From: a virus
Direction: 5' to 3' (one strand)
DNA length: 31,263 nucleotides
IMG/VR virus record: IMGVR_UViG_3300044623_000205
Coordinates: 1-31,263 of that record
Numbering within the stretch: the stretch's first letter is position 1; every line of letters starts with the position of its first letter. Below are positions 5,063 to 12,347 of this stretch, in pieces. The notes under the pieces are model-generated. The model saw nothing but the letters and a program-made list of their open reading frames with translations. It did no database searches and was not told the DNA's origin. The position numbers and the translations under genes are program-made.

Positions 5063-5770
5063 ATGGCAGAAAACAAAACATCTTTTATTCTTTACTCCGA
5101 TCAGCGTTCTTTAATTAATTTGCTATCGGACGAACAGGCAGGCGTTCTTTTAAAACATATATTTGCATACGTTAATGATGAAAACCCAATTAATACAGAC
5201 CAATTAATAAATGTTGTTTTTGAGCCTATAAAACAGCAGTTTAAAAGAGATTTAATTAAGTGGGAGCGAACAAAAGAAGGACGAAGTGCAGCAGGGAAAG
5301 CGAGCGCAGAAGCTAGGAGAATTAACAAAGCTCAACAAACTTCAACAAATGTTAACAAAGCTCAACAAACTTCAACAAATCCAACTGTAAATGATAATGT
5401 TAATGTTAATGTTAATGTAAATGATATAAAATATAATAGTGCCGAGTCTATTGACTTCGGAGTATTACTAAATTATATTAATTCGTCATTTGATAGAAAG
5501 TTTAAAATAATATCTGAAAGTGTAAAAACAAAATTTAAAGCAAGGATGAAAGAAAAGTATACAAAAGATGATATTAAAAACTGTATAGACAATTTAAAAA
5601 ACATTCAATACCATATTGACAATGGATTTCAATATTGTACTCCCGAGTTTATTTCAAGGGCTGATACTTTAGATAAATATTCTGTAAAAACCGCGGAGGT
5701 AAAGGTAAGCGGTGATGATGAATACTACAATAACGTAATGAAACAAGTAAACGCAAATAAATTATTATGA
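5063..5770 (+). CDS. replication-associated protein (DUF6291-like N-terminus)
   Basis: A 235-residue protein. Residues 5-65 (FILYSDQRSLINLLSDEQAG..LKHIFAYVNDENP) match the pattern I associate with DUF6291-type phage replication proteins. A basic segment with GRSAAGKASAEARR (about 73-86) follows, then a low-complexity linker with NKAQQTSTN repeated twice and an Asn-Val tract. The C-terminal half (about 125-235) is a helical domain like those in primosome or DnaD-type proteins. It is the first gene behind leader RNA 2 and overlaps the helicase gene by four bases. It probably recognises the origin or loads the helicase; this is inference from family and place. Confidence 0.75.
   Translation: MAENKTSFILYSDQRSLINLLSDEQAGVLLKHIFAYVNDENPINTDQLINVVFEPIKQQFKRDLIKWERTKEGRSAAGKASAEARRINKAQQTSTNVNKAQQTSTNPTVNDNVNVNVNVNDIKYNSAESIDFGVLLNYINSSFDRKFKIISESVKTKFKARMKEKYTKDDIKNCIDNLKNIQYHIDNGFQYCTPEFISRADTLDKYSVKTAEVKVSGDDEYYNNVMKQVNANKLL
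5322..5380 (+). repeat. tandem 29-base repeat inside the replication gene
   Basis: A 29-base unit starting TTAACAAAGCTCAACAAACT occurs at 5322-5350 and again at 5352-5380 without visible change, with a period of 30 bases, so it stays in frame. Each unit has internal CAACAAA-type near-repeats. An AT-rich run of AATGTT units follows to about 5425. The arrangement resembles iterons beside an unwinding element. Confidence 0.8.
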
Positions 5771-6660
5771 TACTACAAGCAGGACATAGTACAGATTATC
5801 TACATGACTACATGAATGGTAAAATACCTTTTGGCTTAGGCATAGGATGTTATTTAGATGACCATTTAAAATGGAAAACAGGACAACTTAATATTATTCT
5901 AGGTCATGACAACGTCGGTAAAACATATTTTATAGAATGGTATTTTTTAGCGTTAGCAACTCAACACAACCTGACATTTACTTTATTTATGGATGAAAAC
6001 TATCAAGGAAAGGTCATGCGAGATTTAATACAGATGTACATGGGTAAACCTTTTAAGGATTTAACCCCTACAGAATTACGAAAAGGAATTATTAAAATGG
6101 AGCATTATTTTAAATTTGTAGATAATCAAAAAAGATATACTCCAGATGAATTATTAAATATTTTTGCTAATTCTAATACTGATAATTATTTAATTGACCC
6201 TTTCAATGGATTAAAAACAGCTATGAGCTACAGTAGCAACTACGATGTATTAAACGAATTAAAACACTTTACTAAAAACGGTAAGACAATCTACGTAAAT
6301 ACACACCCAAGTTCAGCAAGTGGTAGGCGTTCTGCCGTATATCCTGAAAAGCATCATTGGGCAGGTCATGTAATGGCTCCATTAAAAAGTGATATTGAAG
6401 GAGGTAAAGCATTTGCGAATAAAGCTGATGACTTTCTAGTAATACACAGAATGACTCAACACCCAACGATGTGGAATCAAACAATGTGTGAAGTAGTAAA
6501 AGTTAAGGACACCGATACAGGGGGCATGCCTACAAAATTAAATAGTCCAGTACTTTTAGATTATAATCATGGCCTAGGATTTAAAGCTGGAGGTATAGAT
6601 TGCATAAAACGAATTAAAGAAGCACAAGCAAGTATTTTAAAACCTAATTTTGGATTTTAA
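5767..6660 (+). CDS. RecA-fold replicative helicase / ATPase
   Basis: A 297-residue ATPase of the DnaB/Twinkle-like RecA fold, expected to unwind DNA at the phage fork. Walker A is GHDNVGKT (residues 46-53), Walker B ends in LIDPFNG with Asp144, and VNTHPSS (177-183) is the family's sensor strand. Residues 207-228 (KSDIEGGKAFANKADDFLVIHR) match the GG.AF.NKAD..I..HR segment found in these helicases. There is no primase domain and no long N-terminal domain, so it is a compact form. It overlaps the replication protein gene by four bases and the next gene by one. Confidence 0.85.
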   Translation: MILQAGHSTDYLHDYMNGKIPFGLGIGCYLDDHLKWKTGQLNIILGHDNVGKTYFIEWYFLALATQHNLTFTLFMDENYQGKVMRDLIQMYMGKPFKDLTPTELRKGIIKMEHYFKFVDNQKRYTPDELLNIFANSNTDNYLIDPFNGLKTAMSYSSNYDVLNELKHFTKNGKTIYVNTHPSSASGRRSAVYPEKHHWAGHVMAPLKSDIEGGKAFANKADDFLVIHRMTQHPTMWNQTMCEVVKVKDTDTGGMPTKLNSPVLLDYNHGLGFKAGGIDCIKRIKEAQASILKPNFGF

Positions 6661-6950
6661 TGGACGACTTAAGATTAACACAATCGGAAATTTATTTATC
6701 AATGACAATAAATAAACTACTATTTCGCAAAATAAGCATGAAAAGGAAAGGTTTAAGCGACTTAAAGATAAAAGAAGTAGAAAGTACTATCAATGATTTA
6801 AACATAGTCTTAAACACGTTTAAAACACTTGAGAAAGAATGGAGGGTTGCACGAAGTAGATGTTCAGATTTAGAATTGCATTGGCTAATAGCTAAAAAAG
6901 AAACAACCGAACAGATTAAAATTAACGAAGAACTAATAAAAATGATATGA
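6660..6950 (+). CDS. hypothetical coiled-coil protein (96 aa)
   Basis: A 96-residue, almost entirely helical protein with heptad-like Leu/Ile spacing between residues 30 and 65 and a Lys/Glu-rich C-terminus. Its ATG overlaps the helicase stop (TAATG), so it is translationally coupled. Position right after the helicase suggests a replication accessory protein, perhaps a loader or clamp partner, but no motif supports a specific role. Confidence 0.7.
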   Translation: MDDLRLTQSEIYLSMTINKLLFRKISMKRKGLSDLKIKEVESTINDLNIVLNTFKTLEKEWRVARSRCSDLELHWLIAKKETTEQIKINEELIKMI

Positions 6951-7123
6951 AAAAAGAACTTGAAAGGTTAGGATTTGAGAGAGTAGATATTCCTGACATA
7001 ATTTTATACAGAAAATATAATATTACGATTGAAAAAGTATTTTGCGGTTATTTAATTAATAAACCGTATAAAATATTCAAAACAATAGATGAGTTAAAAA
7101 ATATCATTAAATTTGGCAAGTAA
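6947..7123 (+). CDS. small hypothetical protein (58 aa)
   Basis: A 58-residue protein joined to its neighbours by an ATGA overlap upstream and a TAATG overlap downstream. It has a strand-rich pattern (ERVDIPDIILYRKYNITIEKVF) followed by a short helix (TIDELKNIIKF), which looks like a small single-domain alpha/beta protein of a type common in flavobacterial phages. The exact overlaps on both sides make translation likely. Function unknown. Confidence 0.7.
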   Translation: MKKELERLGFERVDIPDIILYRKYNITIEKVFCGYLINKPYKIFKTIDELKNIIKFGK

Positions 7124-7449
7124 TGGAAAAGATAAATATCAAAGCATTAAGCGTAAATTCGTGCTATCAAGGTAAACGATTCAAGAACCAAGTACATAAA
7201 GAATATGTATCAGAAGTTATGAGACAGTTACCTATTTTTTTTATTGGTAGACCGCCTTACAAGCTTATTTTAGAGTTTGGATTGTCTAGTAAGCTTCAGG
7301 ATTTAGATAATTGTATTAAAGTTTTTCAGGATTGCTTAACCGTGAAATATGATTTTAATGATAGAGATATTTACCAACTTGAAGCGGTTAAATTTATAGT
7401 TGATAAAAATAAAGAGTATATTAAATTTGATATAATAGAAACAAAATGA
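7123..7449 (+). CDS. rusA: RusA-family Holliday junction resolvase
   Basis: A 108-residue RusA-type endodeoxyribonuclease, a metal-dependent dimer that cuts four-way DNA junctions made by recombination. The N-terminus has SVNSCYQGKRFK (residues 10-21). The acidic core is DLDNCIKVFQDCL (60-72), with Asp60, Asp62 and Asp70 as likely metal ligands, followed by NDRDIYQLEAVKF (79-91). Length fits the family (about 120). It works naturally with the ERF annealing protein to process recombination intermediates and branched DNA before packaging. Confidence 0.9.
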   Translation: MEKINIKALSVNSCYQGKRFKNQVHKEYVSEVMRQLPIFFIGRPPYKLILEFGLSSKLQDLDNCIKVFQDCLTVKYDFNDRDIYQLEAVKFIVDKNKEYIKFDIIETK

Positions 7450-7649
7450 GTGATATAACGATGTGCAGCGGCAATAACTGCCCTAAAAAAGAAGAGTGCT
7501 ACAGATTTACAGCATACGCAAATGAACACCGACAAAGCTGGTTTAGTGAGCCTCCATTTAAGATAGTGGATGATAAGTTCACGTGTGAAATGTTTTGGGG
7601 TGATAGAAACGAGGGAATTATAAACCAATTTAAAAATATAATGAAATGA
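7446..7649 (+). CDS. small Cys-containing phage protein (67 aa)
   Basis: A 67-residue protein with Cys7, Cys12, Cys18 and Cys47 in the pattern C-x4-CP-x-K-x2-C-YR ... PPFK ... C-x2-FW. I have seen this pattern repeatedly in Bacteroidota phages, without a function. Four Cys at these spacings suggest zinc or iron-sulfur binding. It overlaps rusA and the next gene by four bases each and so belongs to the replication operon. Confidence 0.75.
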   Translation: MSDITMCSGNNCPKKEECYRFTAYANEHRQSWFSEPPFKIVDDKFTCEMFWGDRNEGIINQFKNIMK

Positions 7650-7888
7650 ACGAGCTAGACGTATTAGTTGAGAGATTAAAGAAAATAGGTATTGATATTC
7701 AGTTGACTGGTAACATACCTTGGATTTATTTAAGAAGTGTAAACGGTAATGTAATTAAACGAGATGATTTTAAGAACGCGAATCACGGTCATTGCATTGG
7801 TTGGTATCCTTCGATGAATAATGATACTTATCATATTAATTGGCATGACATTAAGTATACCTTTGAGTTAATTAGAAAATACAAATAA
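7646..7888 (+). CDS. conserved small phage protein (80 aa)
   Basis: An 80-residue protein with a helix, then LTGNIPWIYLRSVNG (about residues 20-34), ANHGHCIGWYP (45-55) and a C-terminal FELIRKYK helix. The combination of a nucleic-acid-like G-x-P-W strand with a final I/L-RKY helix recurs in flavobacterial phages, and no role is known. It overlaps the preceding gene by four bases and ends one base before the next start. Confidence 0.75.
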   Translation: MNELDVLVERLKKIGIDIQLTGNIPWIYLRSVNGNVIKRDDFKNANHGHCIGWYPSMNNDTYHINWHDIKYTFELIRKYK

Positions 7889-7889
7889 T

Positions 7890-8087
7890 ATGAGTACAAA
7901 ATTTGGAGTAAAAATACCTAGCACTGGTGAAGTTATACCAATAGCAAAGAGATGGAACGGACAAATAGAATTTACTAACCCTTTAGCGGAATTATTAAAA
8001 GATAAAACTAAAGTGATAGCAATGAATAACAGCCCTCAAGGGGTTTACACAATTAAAGATTTAAAAGATGGGCAAAGTAACAATTGA
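7890..8087 (+). CDS. small hypothetical protein (65 aa)
   Basis: A 65-residue protein with short strands (KFGVKIPSTGEVIPI, then GQIEFTNPLAEL, then KVIAMNNSPQGVYTIKDL), giving the look of a small beta barrel. Its last 20 bases overlap the next gene in a different frame, a longer overlap than usual here. No family is recognised. Confidence 0.65.
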   Translation: MSTKFGVKIPSTGEVIPIAKRWNGQIEFTNPLAELLKDKTKVIAMNNSPQGVYTIKDLKDGQSNN

Positions 8088-8304
8088 GTTCGATTCAGTA
8101 GAGGAGCAAGACGACATTAACATGGCATTAAATGGCTATAAGTATAGCGTAATACTACACCAATTAGATAATGACTTAAGAAGCATAACTAAGCATGGAA
8201 TTTATAAGAATATAGAAGCCACTGAGCAGGAAATAGAACTAGCACAAGACTTAAGAGATAGCATACAATCATATTTATCAGAATTTAACTTATCATTATT
8301 GTAA
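8068..8304 (+). CDS. conserved small phage protein (78 aa)
   Basis: A 78-residue protein opening KVTIEFDSVEEQDDINMALNGYKY, then a helical region with LDNDLRS and a final amphipathic helix. This N-terminal strand-plus-helix pattern is a recurring flavobacterial phage protein near the metallophosphoesterase gene; its role is unknown. The start at 8068 lies 20 bases inside the previous gene and preserves the conserved N-terminus. It is the last gene of the replication operon. Confidence 0.75.
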   Translation: MGKVTIEFDSVEEQDDINMALNGYKYSVILHQLDNDLRSITKHGIYKNIEATEQEIELAQDLRDSIQSYLSEFNLSLL

Positions 8305-8330
8305 GTATTTAAAAAACTTGTTTACCTTTA
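8299..8330 (+). promoter_or_regulatory. possible promoter before the metallophosphoesterase gene
   Basis: TTG at 8299-8301 and TACCTTTA at 8323-8330 are separated by 21 bases and match the Bacteroidota pattern apart from the final base and a slightly long spacer. The ATG at 8335 lies so close that the transcript would have almost no leader. Modest support only. Confidence 0.4.
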
Positions 8331-8334
8331 GCGT

Positions 8335-9456
8335 ATGGTTGAAAACATAGAACGAATAATGGAGCTGTTTAACTCTGGAATAGGGAAGACAAACGTAGCA
8401 AGGAAAATATGTGAAGAGCAAGGAATTGAATTTGATCACAACAATAGGAGAAGCGTAGGCAAACTAATAAATCGTAGGTTAAACAATGGTATTAATCAAG
8501 AGTGCGAAGCCGTAGGAATAGATATAGAAAAAGTAAAGCACTACTGGTATAAAGGTGAACATTATTCAATAAACGTTAAAGGGGTCGAATCTGACCACTT
8601 TAATTACGAAGAGTTTAAACAAGATTTTATCAGTACAGTTGAGAATATTAAACCTAACCATATTAAAATTGAACGCAATGATCTCATCGAGGACTCGCAC
8701 TGTTTACTTATAGACCCCGCAGACATTCACATAAACAAACTTTGTTCAGCATTTGAAACGGGAGAGGAATACAACTCACAGATTGCAGTTCAAAGAGTAA
8801 AAGATGGCGTTTATTCAATACTTAAGAAAAGTAAATATTTCAACATTGATAAGATTATTTTAATAGTTGGTAACGATGTTCTAAATACCGATAATGCTAA
8901 GAGCCAAACGACAAAAGGCACACAACAAGACACACATTTAAAATGGTTCGATGCGTTCATAATGGCTAAACAATTATACATTGACATTATAGAAACCTTA
9001 GTTCAGATTGCAGACCTAGAAGTAATTTATAACGTATCTAATCATGACGAGATGAGCGGTTTCTTTCTAATGGATTCTTTGTACAGTTGGTATAACACAC
9101 ATCGGAATATAGAATTTAATCGTTCACCGTCACATAGAAAATACACAACCTACGGTAAAAACCTTATAGGAACTACGCACGGAGACGGAGCAAAGCAAAA
9201 CGATTTACCATTACTAATGTGTCATGAAGCTTCAAATTATTGGCACGATTGTAAACATAGATATTGGTTTACTCACCACGTTCACCACAAGACAAGCCGC
9301 GATATTATGAGCGTACAAATAGAGTCATTACGTTCACCAAGCCCAGCTGATAGTTGGCATCATAAAAGCGGTTATCAGCATTCACCTTTAGCAATTGAGG
9401 GGTTTATATTTCACAAGGAGTTCGGGCAGGTTGCCAGACTTACGACACTTTTTTGA
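8335..9456 (+). CDS. calcineurin-like metallophosphoesterase
   Basis: A 373-residue protein. The N-terminal 60 residues look like a helix-turn-helix region (ERIMELFNSGIGKTNVARKICEE). The catalytic domain shows the dimetal phosphoesterase series: DPADIH (Asp130, His132), GND (179-181), NHDE with His237 and Asp238, THGD (281-284) and THHVHH (313-318, in place of GHxH). Such phage enzymes may act on nucleotides or DNA ends, but the substrate is not predictable. It stands between the replication operon and the sigma factor, has its own possible promoter, and is followed by a 100-base gap. Confidence 0.85.
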   Translation: MVENIERIMELFNSGIGKTNVARKICEEQGIEFDHNNRRSVGKLINRRLNNGINQECEAVGIDIEKVKHYWYKGEHYSINVKGVESDHFNYEEFKQDFISTVENIKPNHIKIERNDLIEDSHCLLIDPADIHINKLCSAFETGEEYNSQIAVQRVKDGVYSILKKSKYFNIDKIILIVGNDVLNTDNAKSQTTKGTQQDTHLKWFDAFIMAKQLYIDIIETLVQIADLEVIYNVSNHDEMSGFFLMDSLYSWYNTHRNIEFNRSPSHRKYTTYGKNLIGTTHGDGAKQNDLPLLMCHEASNYWHDCKHRYWFTHHVHHKTSRDIMSVQIESLRSPSPADSWHHKSGYQHSPLAIEGFIFHKEFGQVARLTTLF

Positions 9457-9506
9457 GATATGGATATTTACGAAACCAAAATATTGAATTTATATTTTAA
9501 TTATCA

Positions 9507-9535
9507 TTGTGTTAGGCAAAAAAATATTATATTTG
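9507..9535 (+). promoter_or_regulatory. housekeeping-type promoter of the phage sigma gene
   Basis: TTG at 9507-9509 and TATATTTG at 9528-9535, with an 18-base spacer, match the Bacteroidota sigma-A consensus on both elements. The transcript would start about 9541 and reach the ATG at 9564 after roughly 23 bases. This suggests that the host polymerase makes the phage sigma factor. Confidence 0.75.
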
Positions 9536-9563
9536 CTATGACTTTCACATATTATTTGAATTG

Positions 9564-10097
9564 ATGAGTAATAAATTAATGATAGAGCTATCAAAGTATC
9601 ACTCCGAGTGGTGTAAGATTGTACGGTCATTTGGTGTAAGCTCCGATACTTGCGAAGACGTAGTTCAGGATATGTATTTAAGACTAAACAAATTGTCATC
9701 CTACGAAAAGCTATTTAAAAACGGTGTGATATCAAAGTCTTATGTTTGGATTACTTTACGAAATTTGCAGTTTCAACAATTTAAACAGGACAACTTAACG
9801 ATTTCACTAAGCAACTATGATATACAAATAAATGAAAATTGTACCTTAGATGAGGTTAAAGCGCGTTCTAATTTCAACGTAAAGATTAACAAAGAAGTAG
9901 TCAAGTGGAATATGTACGACCAACTACTATTTTCTATCTACATGAACGATTCAATTTCAATGCGTGATATTTCAAAAGGTAGCGGAATAACTTTGAGGAG
10001 TATACAAAGGACGTTAGAGAATTGCTATCGTAGGTTAAGGCAAAATGTAGGTGAAGACTATCAAGATTTAATAAACAAAGATTACGAACTAATATAA
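9564..10097 (+). CDS. sigma-70-family (ECF-like) RNA polymerase sigma factor
   Basis: A 177-residue sigma factor with region 2 (about residues 5-75, including CEDVVQDMYLRL and the aromatic VWITLRNLQFQQF) and region 4 (about 115-160), where ISMRDISKGSGITLRSIQRTLENCYRRLRQ forms the helix-turn-helix. I start at the ATG at 9564 rather than the in-frame TTG at 9561. It has a good host-type promoter and sits before the terminase and morphogenesis genes. It therefore probably switches polymerase to the late genes, where GGTTACAA elements recur upstream of starts (12315, 21233, 23891). Pairing of factor and motif is inferred. Confidence 0.85.
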   Translation: MSNKLMIELSKYHSEWCKIVRSFGVSSDTCEDVVQDMYLRLNKLSSYEKLFKNGVISKSYVWITLRNLQFQQFKQDNLTISLSNYDIQINENCTLDEVKARSNFNVKINKEVVKWNMYDQLLFSIYMNDSISMRDISKGSGITLRSIQRTLENCYRRLRQNVGEDYQDLINKDYELI

Positions 10098-10132
10098 TGG
10101 CTAAAAACATAAATAAACACTATAATAACTAA
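10097..10132 (+). other. 11-codon leader frame made by a start-site duplication
   Basis: The sequence ACTAATATAATGGC occurs at the sigma gene's end and again before the next gene. The first copy opens a frame of 11 codons plus stop (10097-10132), overlapping the sigma stop by one base. The second copy carries the true start at 10137. The tiny frame could couple translation between the two genes or be a remnant. Confidence 0.4.
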
Positions 10133-10136
10133 TATA

Positions 10137-10508
10137 ATGGCAAAAAGAAGAGTAAGTAAAGGATTAGGTGATACTGTAGAAAAGATTTTACACGCTACGG
10201 GAGTAGATAAATTAGTTCACTTTATTGCAGGAGAAGATTGTGGATGCGAGGAGCGAAAAAAAAAGCTTAACAAGTTATGGAAGTACAAAAAAATAGAATG
10301 TTTAATTGAATCAGAGCATGAATTCCTTACAGATTTTTTCAAGACGTTTAGAAACCAAGTTTCACCAGCTGAACAAGGATATCTACTTAAGATTTACAAC
10401 CGCGTATTTAATGATAAACAGATGGCTACAAGTTGTGGCGACTGTTGGAGAGATATTCTTAAGGATTTGAGATTGTTACACGCGGAATATAAACAAGATG
10501 AAAATTAA
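10137..10508 (+). CDS. conserved Cys-containing phage protein upstream of terminase (123 aa)
   Basis: A 123-residue protein with a basic N-terminus, the segment GLGDTVEKILHATGVDKLVHFIAGEDCGCEERKKKLN split across residues 10-45, and a second Cys pair, SCGDCW, near residue 100. Four Cys in two C-x(1-2)-C pairs suggest a bound metal ion. I recognise the family as usual neighbours of terminase genes in flavobacterial phages, without a known role. Context suggests DNA packaging or terminase regulation. Confidence 0.75.
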   Translation: MAKRRVSKGLGDTVEKILHATGVDKLVHFIAGEDCGCEERKKKLNKLWKYKKIECLIESEHEFLTDFFKTFRNQVSPAEQGYLLKIYNRVFNDKQMATSCGDCWRDILKDLRLLHAEYKQDEN

Positions 10509-10531
10509 TTGATTAATATATATTAATTTTG
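10500..10531 (+). promoter_or_regulatory. AT-rich inverted repeat with -7-like element before terminase
   Basis: AAAATTAAT and ATTAATTTT flank an 11-12 base loop just after the previous gene's last codons. The 3' arm ends in TAATTTTG (10524-10531), a match to TAnnTTTG. This could be a promoter overlapped by a hairpin or palindromic operator. It covers the TTG start chosen for the next gene, so one of the two calls may be wrong. Confidence 0.35.
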
Positions 10532-10843
10532 GATAAGCGAAAAGATAATGGCGGTCATAGCACAAAAGCTACTAAGCCTGATGATAAAAGATTGATGACT
10601 AAAAGCGAATTGCAGGATGCTTATGAGAATTTAAAACCATTCTTACCTGAAGCATTACAGCAGTTAGATTACGCTATGAAATGTGGTGAGAAGTGGGCTG
10701 TTGAATTGTGGTTTAAATACTTCTTTAGATTACCTAAACAAGAAACCGACATTACAACACAAGGCGAAAAAATACAGAATATTATTAGTTTAGGAATAGG
10801 CATAAACCCCAATACAGATGAAGTACAAAATATTGAAGACTAA
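10529..10843 (+). CDS. terminase small subunit-like protein
   Basis: A 104-residue protein, probably the DNA-recognition subunit of the packaging terminase. The N-terminal DKRKDNGGHSTKA is a pattern I know from small terminases of flavobacterial phages. The following region (residues 25-80) is helical, with AYENLKPFLPEALQQL and WAVELWFKYFFRLPKQ, suiting an oligomerisation domain. The start is TTG (10529), chosen to retain the conserved N-terminus; the next in-frame ATG (10592) would remove it. It overlaps the next small gene by 26 bases, and the large subunit follows that. Confidence 0.65.
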   Translation: MDKRKDNGGHSTKATKPDDKRLMTKSELQDAYENLKPFLPEALQQLDYAMKCGEKWAVELWFKYFFRLPKQETDITTQGEKIQNIISLGIGINPNTDEVQNIED

Positions 10844-11015
10844 CGGAAGTGTAATTACATTCAGGGTAAAAAGTGAGTGTGAATACAACGGGTTAAAATT
10901 AGATGTAGATGTGAGTGGTACAGACCCGCACAAATTTCTAGATGATTACGTTTGTAGTGGTAAACTTCGTGAAGAGATGAACGCATGGTTTGAAACGTTA
11001 CCTAAAAAAGATTGA
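10818..11015 (+). CDS. small hypothetical protein between terminase genes (65 aa)
   Basis: A 65-residue protein starting inside the end of the small terminase gene and ending in a four-base overlap with the large subunit. It has short strands (YKILKTNGSVITFRVKSE, GLKLDVDVSG) and an acidic helix ending in LPKKD. No family is recognised. The overlap on both sides suggests that it is translated as a link in the terminase operon. Confidence 0.6.
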   Translation: MKYKILKTNGSVITFRVKSECEYNGLKLDVDVSGTDPHKFLDDYVCSGKLREEMNAWFETLPKKD

Positions 11016-12313
11016 GATTATTAGTAAAGCAGGAACACGCAACCTATTATCTAAACGATAGGACAACTGAAGAAGTTTTATACGGAGGCGCTGCTGGAGG
11101 TGGTAAATCCGCTTTCGGTTGCCTTTGGCTTATATCTATGTGCCAAAAGTACGAAGGCACAAGGTGGCTAATGGGTAGGGCAAAACTGAAAACGTTAAAA
11201 GAAACTACACTAAACACTTTCTTTGAACTATCAGCTTCTTTAAATATCGGAGCTGAATACAACTATAATGCACAATCAAATATTATTTACTTTAATAACG
11301 GTAGTGAAATAATACTCAAAGATTTATTTCTATATCCTTCAGACCCTAACTATGATAGTTTAGGTTCGCTGGAGATTACAGGTGCTTTCATTGATGAATG
11401 TAATCAGGTAGTATATAAAGCATGGCAGATTGTTAAGTCAAGGATTAGATACAAACTAAATGAATACGATTTAATGCCGAAGATTTTAGGCACGTGTAAC
11501 CCTGCTAAGAATTGGACGTATAAAGAGTTCTATTCCCCTGATAAGAACAATACCTTACTACCTTACAGAAGGTTTATACAAGCCCTCCCAAAGGATAACC
11601 CACACTTGCACCCGTCTTACTTAAAATCATTATTACAGTTAGATAAGAATAGTAAACAAAGATTGTACTACGGCAATTGGGAGTATGATGACGACCCTAG
11701 CACGCTTATAGACCAAGATAGTATTATAGATTATTTTAACCCTATTCATATTAAGCGTGAAGGGCAAAAGTATATGACTATTGACGTTGCTCGTATGGGT
11801 AAAGATAAAACGGTTTTTAGAGTGTGGCACGGCTGGCTTGTCATTGATAGATTTGAGATTGCTAAAAGTGGTTTAGATGTGGTCCTAGAAAAACTATACG
11901 AACTACAAAGAAAACATGGTATAAGTTCTAGTAATGTGATAGCAGATGAGGACGGAGTAGGGGGTGGTTTAATAGATTTCACTAAACCAAAGATAAACGG
12001 GTTTGTAAATAATAGCAAGGCGTTGAACGGTGAAAACTACGATAATCTAAAAAGCCAGTGCAGTATCTTAATGGCTAAGAAAATAGTTTTAAAAGAAGTG
12101 GGGGAGATTTGCAACGATGGTAATGTACGTGATATTACAAGCGAGGAGATGGAGCAAATTAAAATGAAGGATATAGATAAAGACGGTCGTTTGTCAATCA
12201 TTCCTAAGGATAAGATTAAGGAAATGATAGGACGCTCACCTGATGAGTGGGATTCTATAATGATGCGATATTGGTTTGAGATTAAACCAGTCGGAAATTA
12301 TGGTATTCGATAG
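11012..12313 (+). CDS. terL: terminase large subunit
   Basis: A 433-residue packaging motor. The ATPase has Walker A GGAAGGGKS (residues 25-33), Walker B GAFIDE with Asp128 and Glu129, and the coupling motif LGTCNP (159-164). The RNase H-like nuclease has Asp258 in IDVARMGKDKT, the acidic ADEDGVGGG (311-319), and Asp414 in SPDEWDS. It powers DNA entry through the portal and cuts concatemers. The start is TTG at 11012, in a TTGA overlap with the preceding stop; the next ATG would cut into the ATPase. Permuted ends of the contig suit headful packaging. Confidence 0.95.
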   Translation: MRLLVKQEHATYYLNDRTTEEVLYGGAAGGGKSAFGCLWLISMCQKYEGTRWLMGRAKLKTLKETTLNTFFELSASLNIGAEYNYNAQSNIIYFNNGSEIILKDLFLYPSDPNYDSLGSLEITGAFIDECNQVVYKAWQIVKSRIRYKLNEYDLMPKILGTCNPAKNWTYKEFYSPDKNNTLLPYRRFIQALPKDNPHLHPSYLKSLLQLDKNSKQRLYYGNWEYDDDPSTLIDQDSIIDYFNPIHIKREGQKYMTIDVARMGKDKTVFRVWHGWLVIDRFEIAKSGLDVVLEKLYELQRKHGISSSNVIADEDGVGGGLIDFTKPKINGFVNNSKALNGENYDNLKSQCSILMAKKIVLKEVGEICNDGNVRDITSEEMEQIKMKDIDKDGRLSIIPKDKIKEMIGRSPDEWDSIMMRYWFEIKPVGNYGIR

Positions 12314-12314
12314 G

Positions 12315-12347
12315 GGTTACAAATATGAATTAAATTAGTTTATAAGT
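12315..12347 (+). promoter_or_regulatory. putative phage late promoter A
   Basis: GGTTACAA (12315-12322), 16 bases, then TTTATAAGT ending directly at the ATG of the tail-assembly gene. The same two blocks with the same spacing stand at 23891-23923, and a close variant at 21233-21266. With the ATG as transcription start, the blocks fall at about -33 and -7, so a leaderless mRNA is predicted. Confidence 0.7.

Noticed and set aside
5322-5380. CRISPR-like array
   Set aside because: Only two units, with a single-base spacer and in frame with a protein repeat; better read as a coding repeat or iteron.
9561-9563. TTG at 9561 as start of the sigma gene
   Set aside because: It adds one Met-equivalent directly before the ATG at 9564, which is a stronger start codon; nothing supports initiation at TTG.
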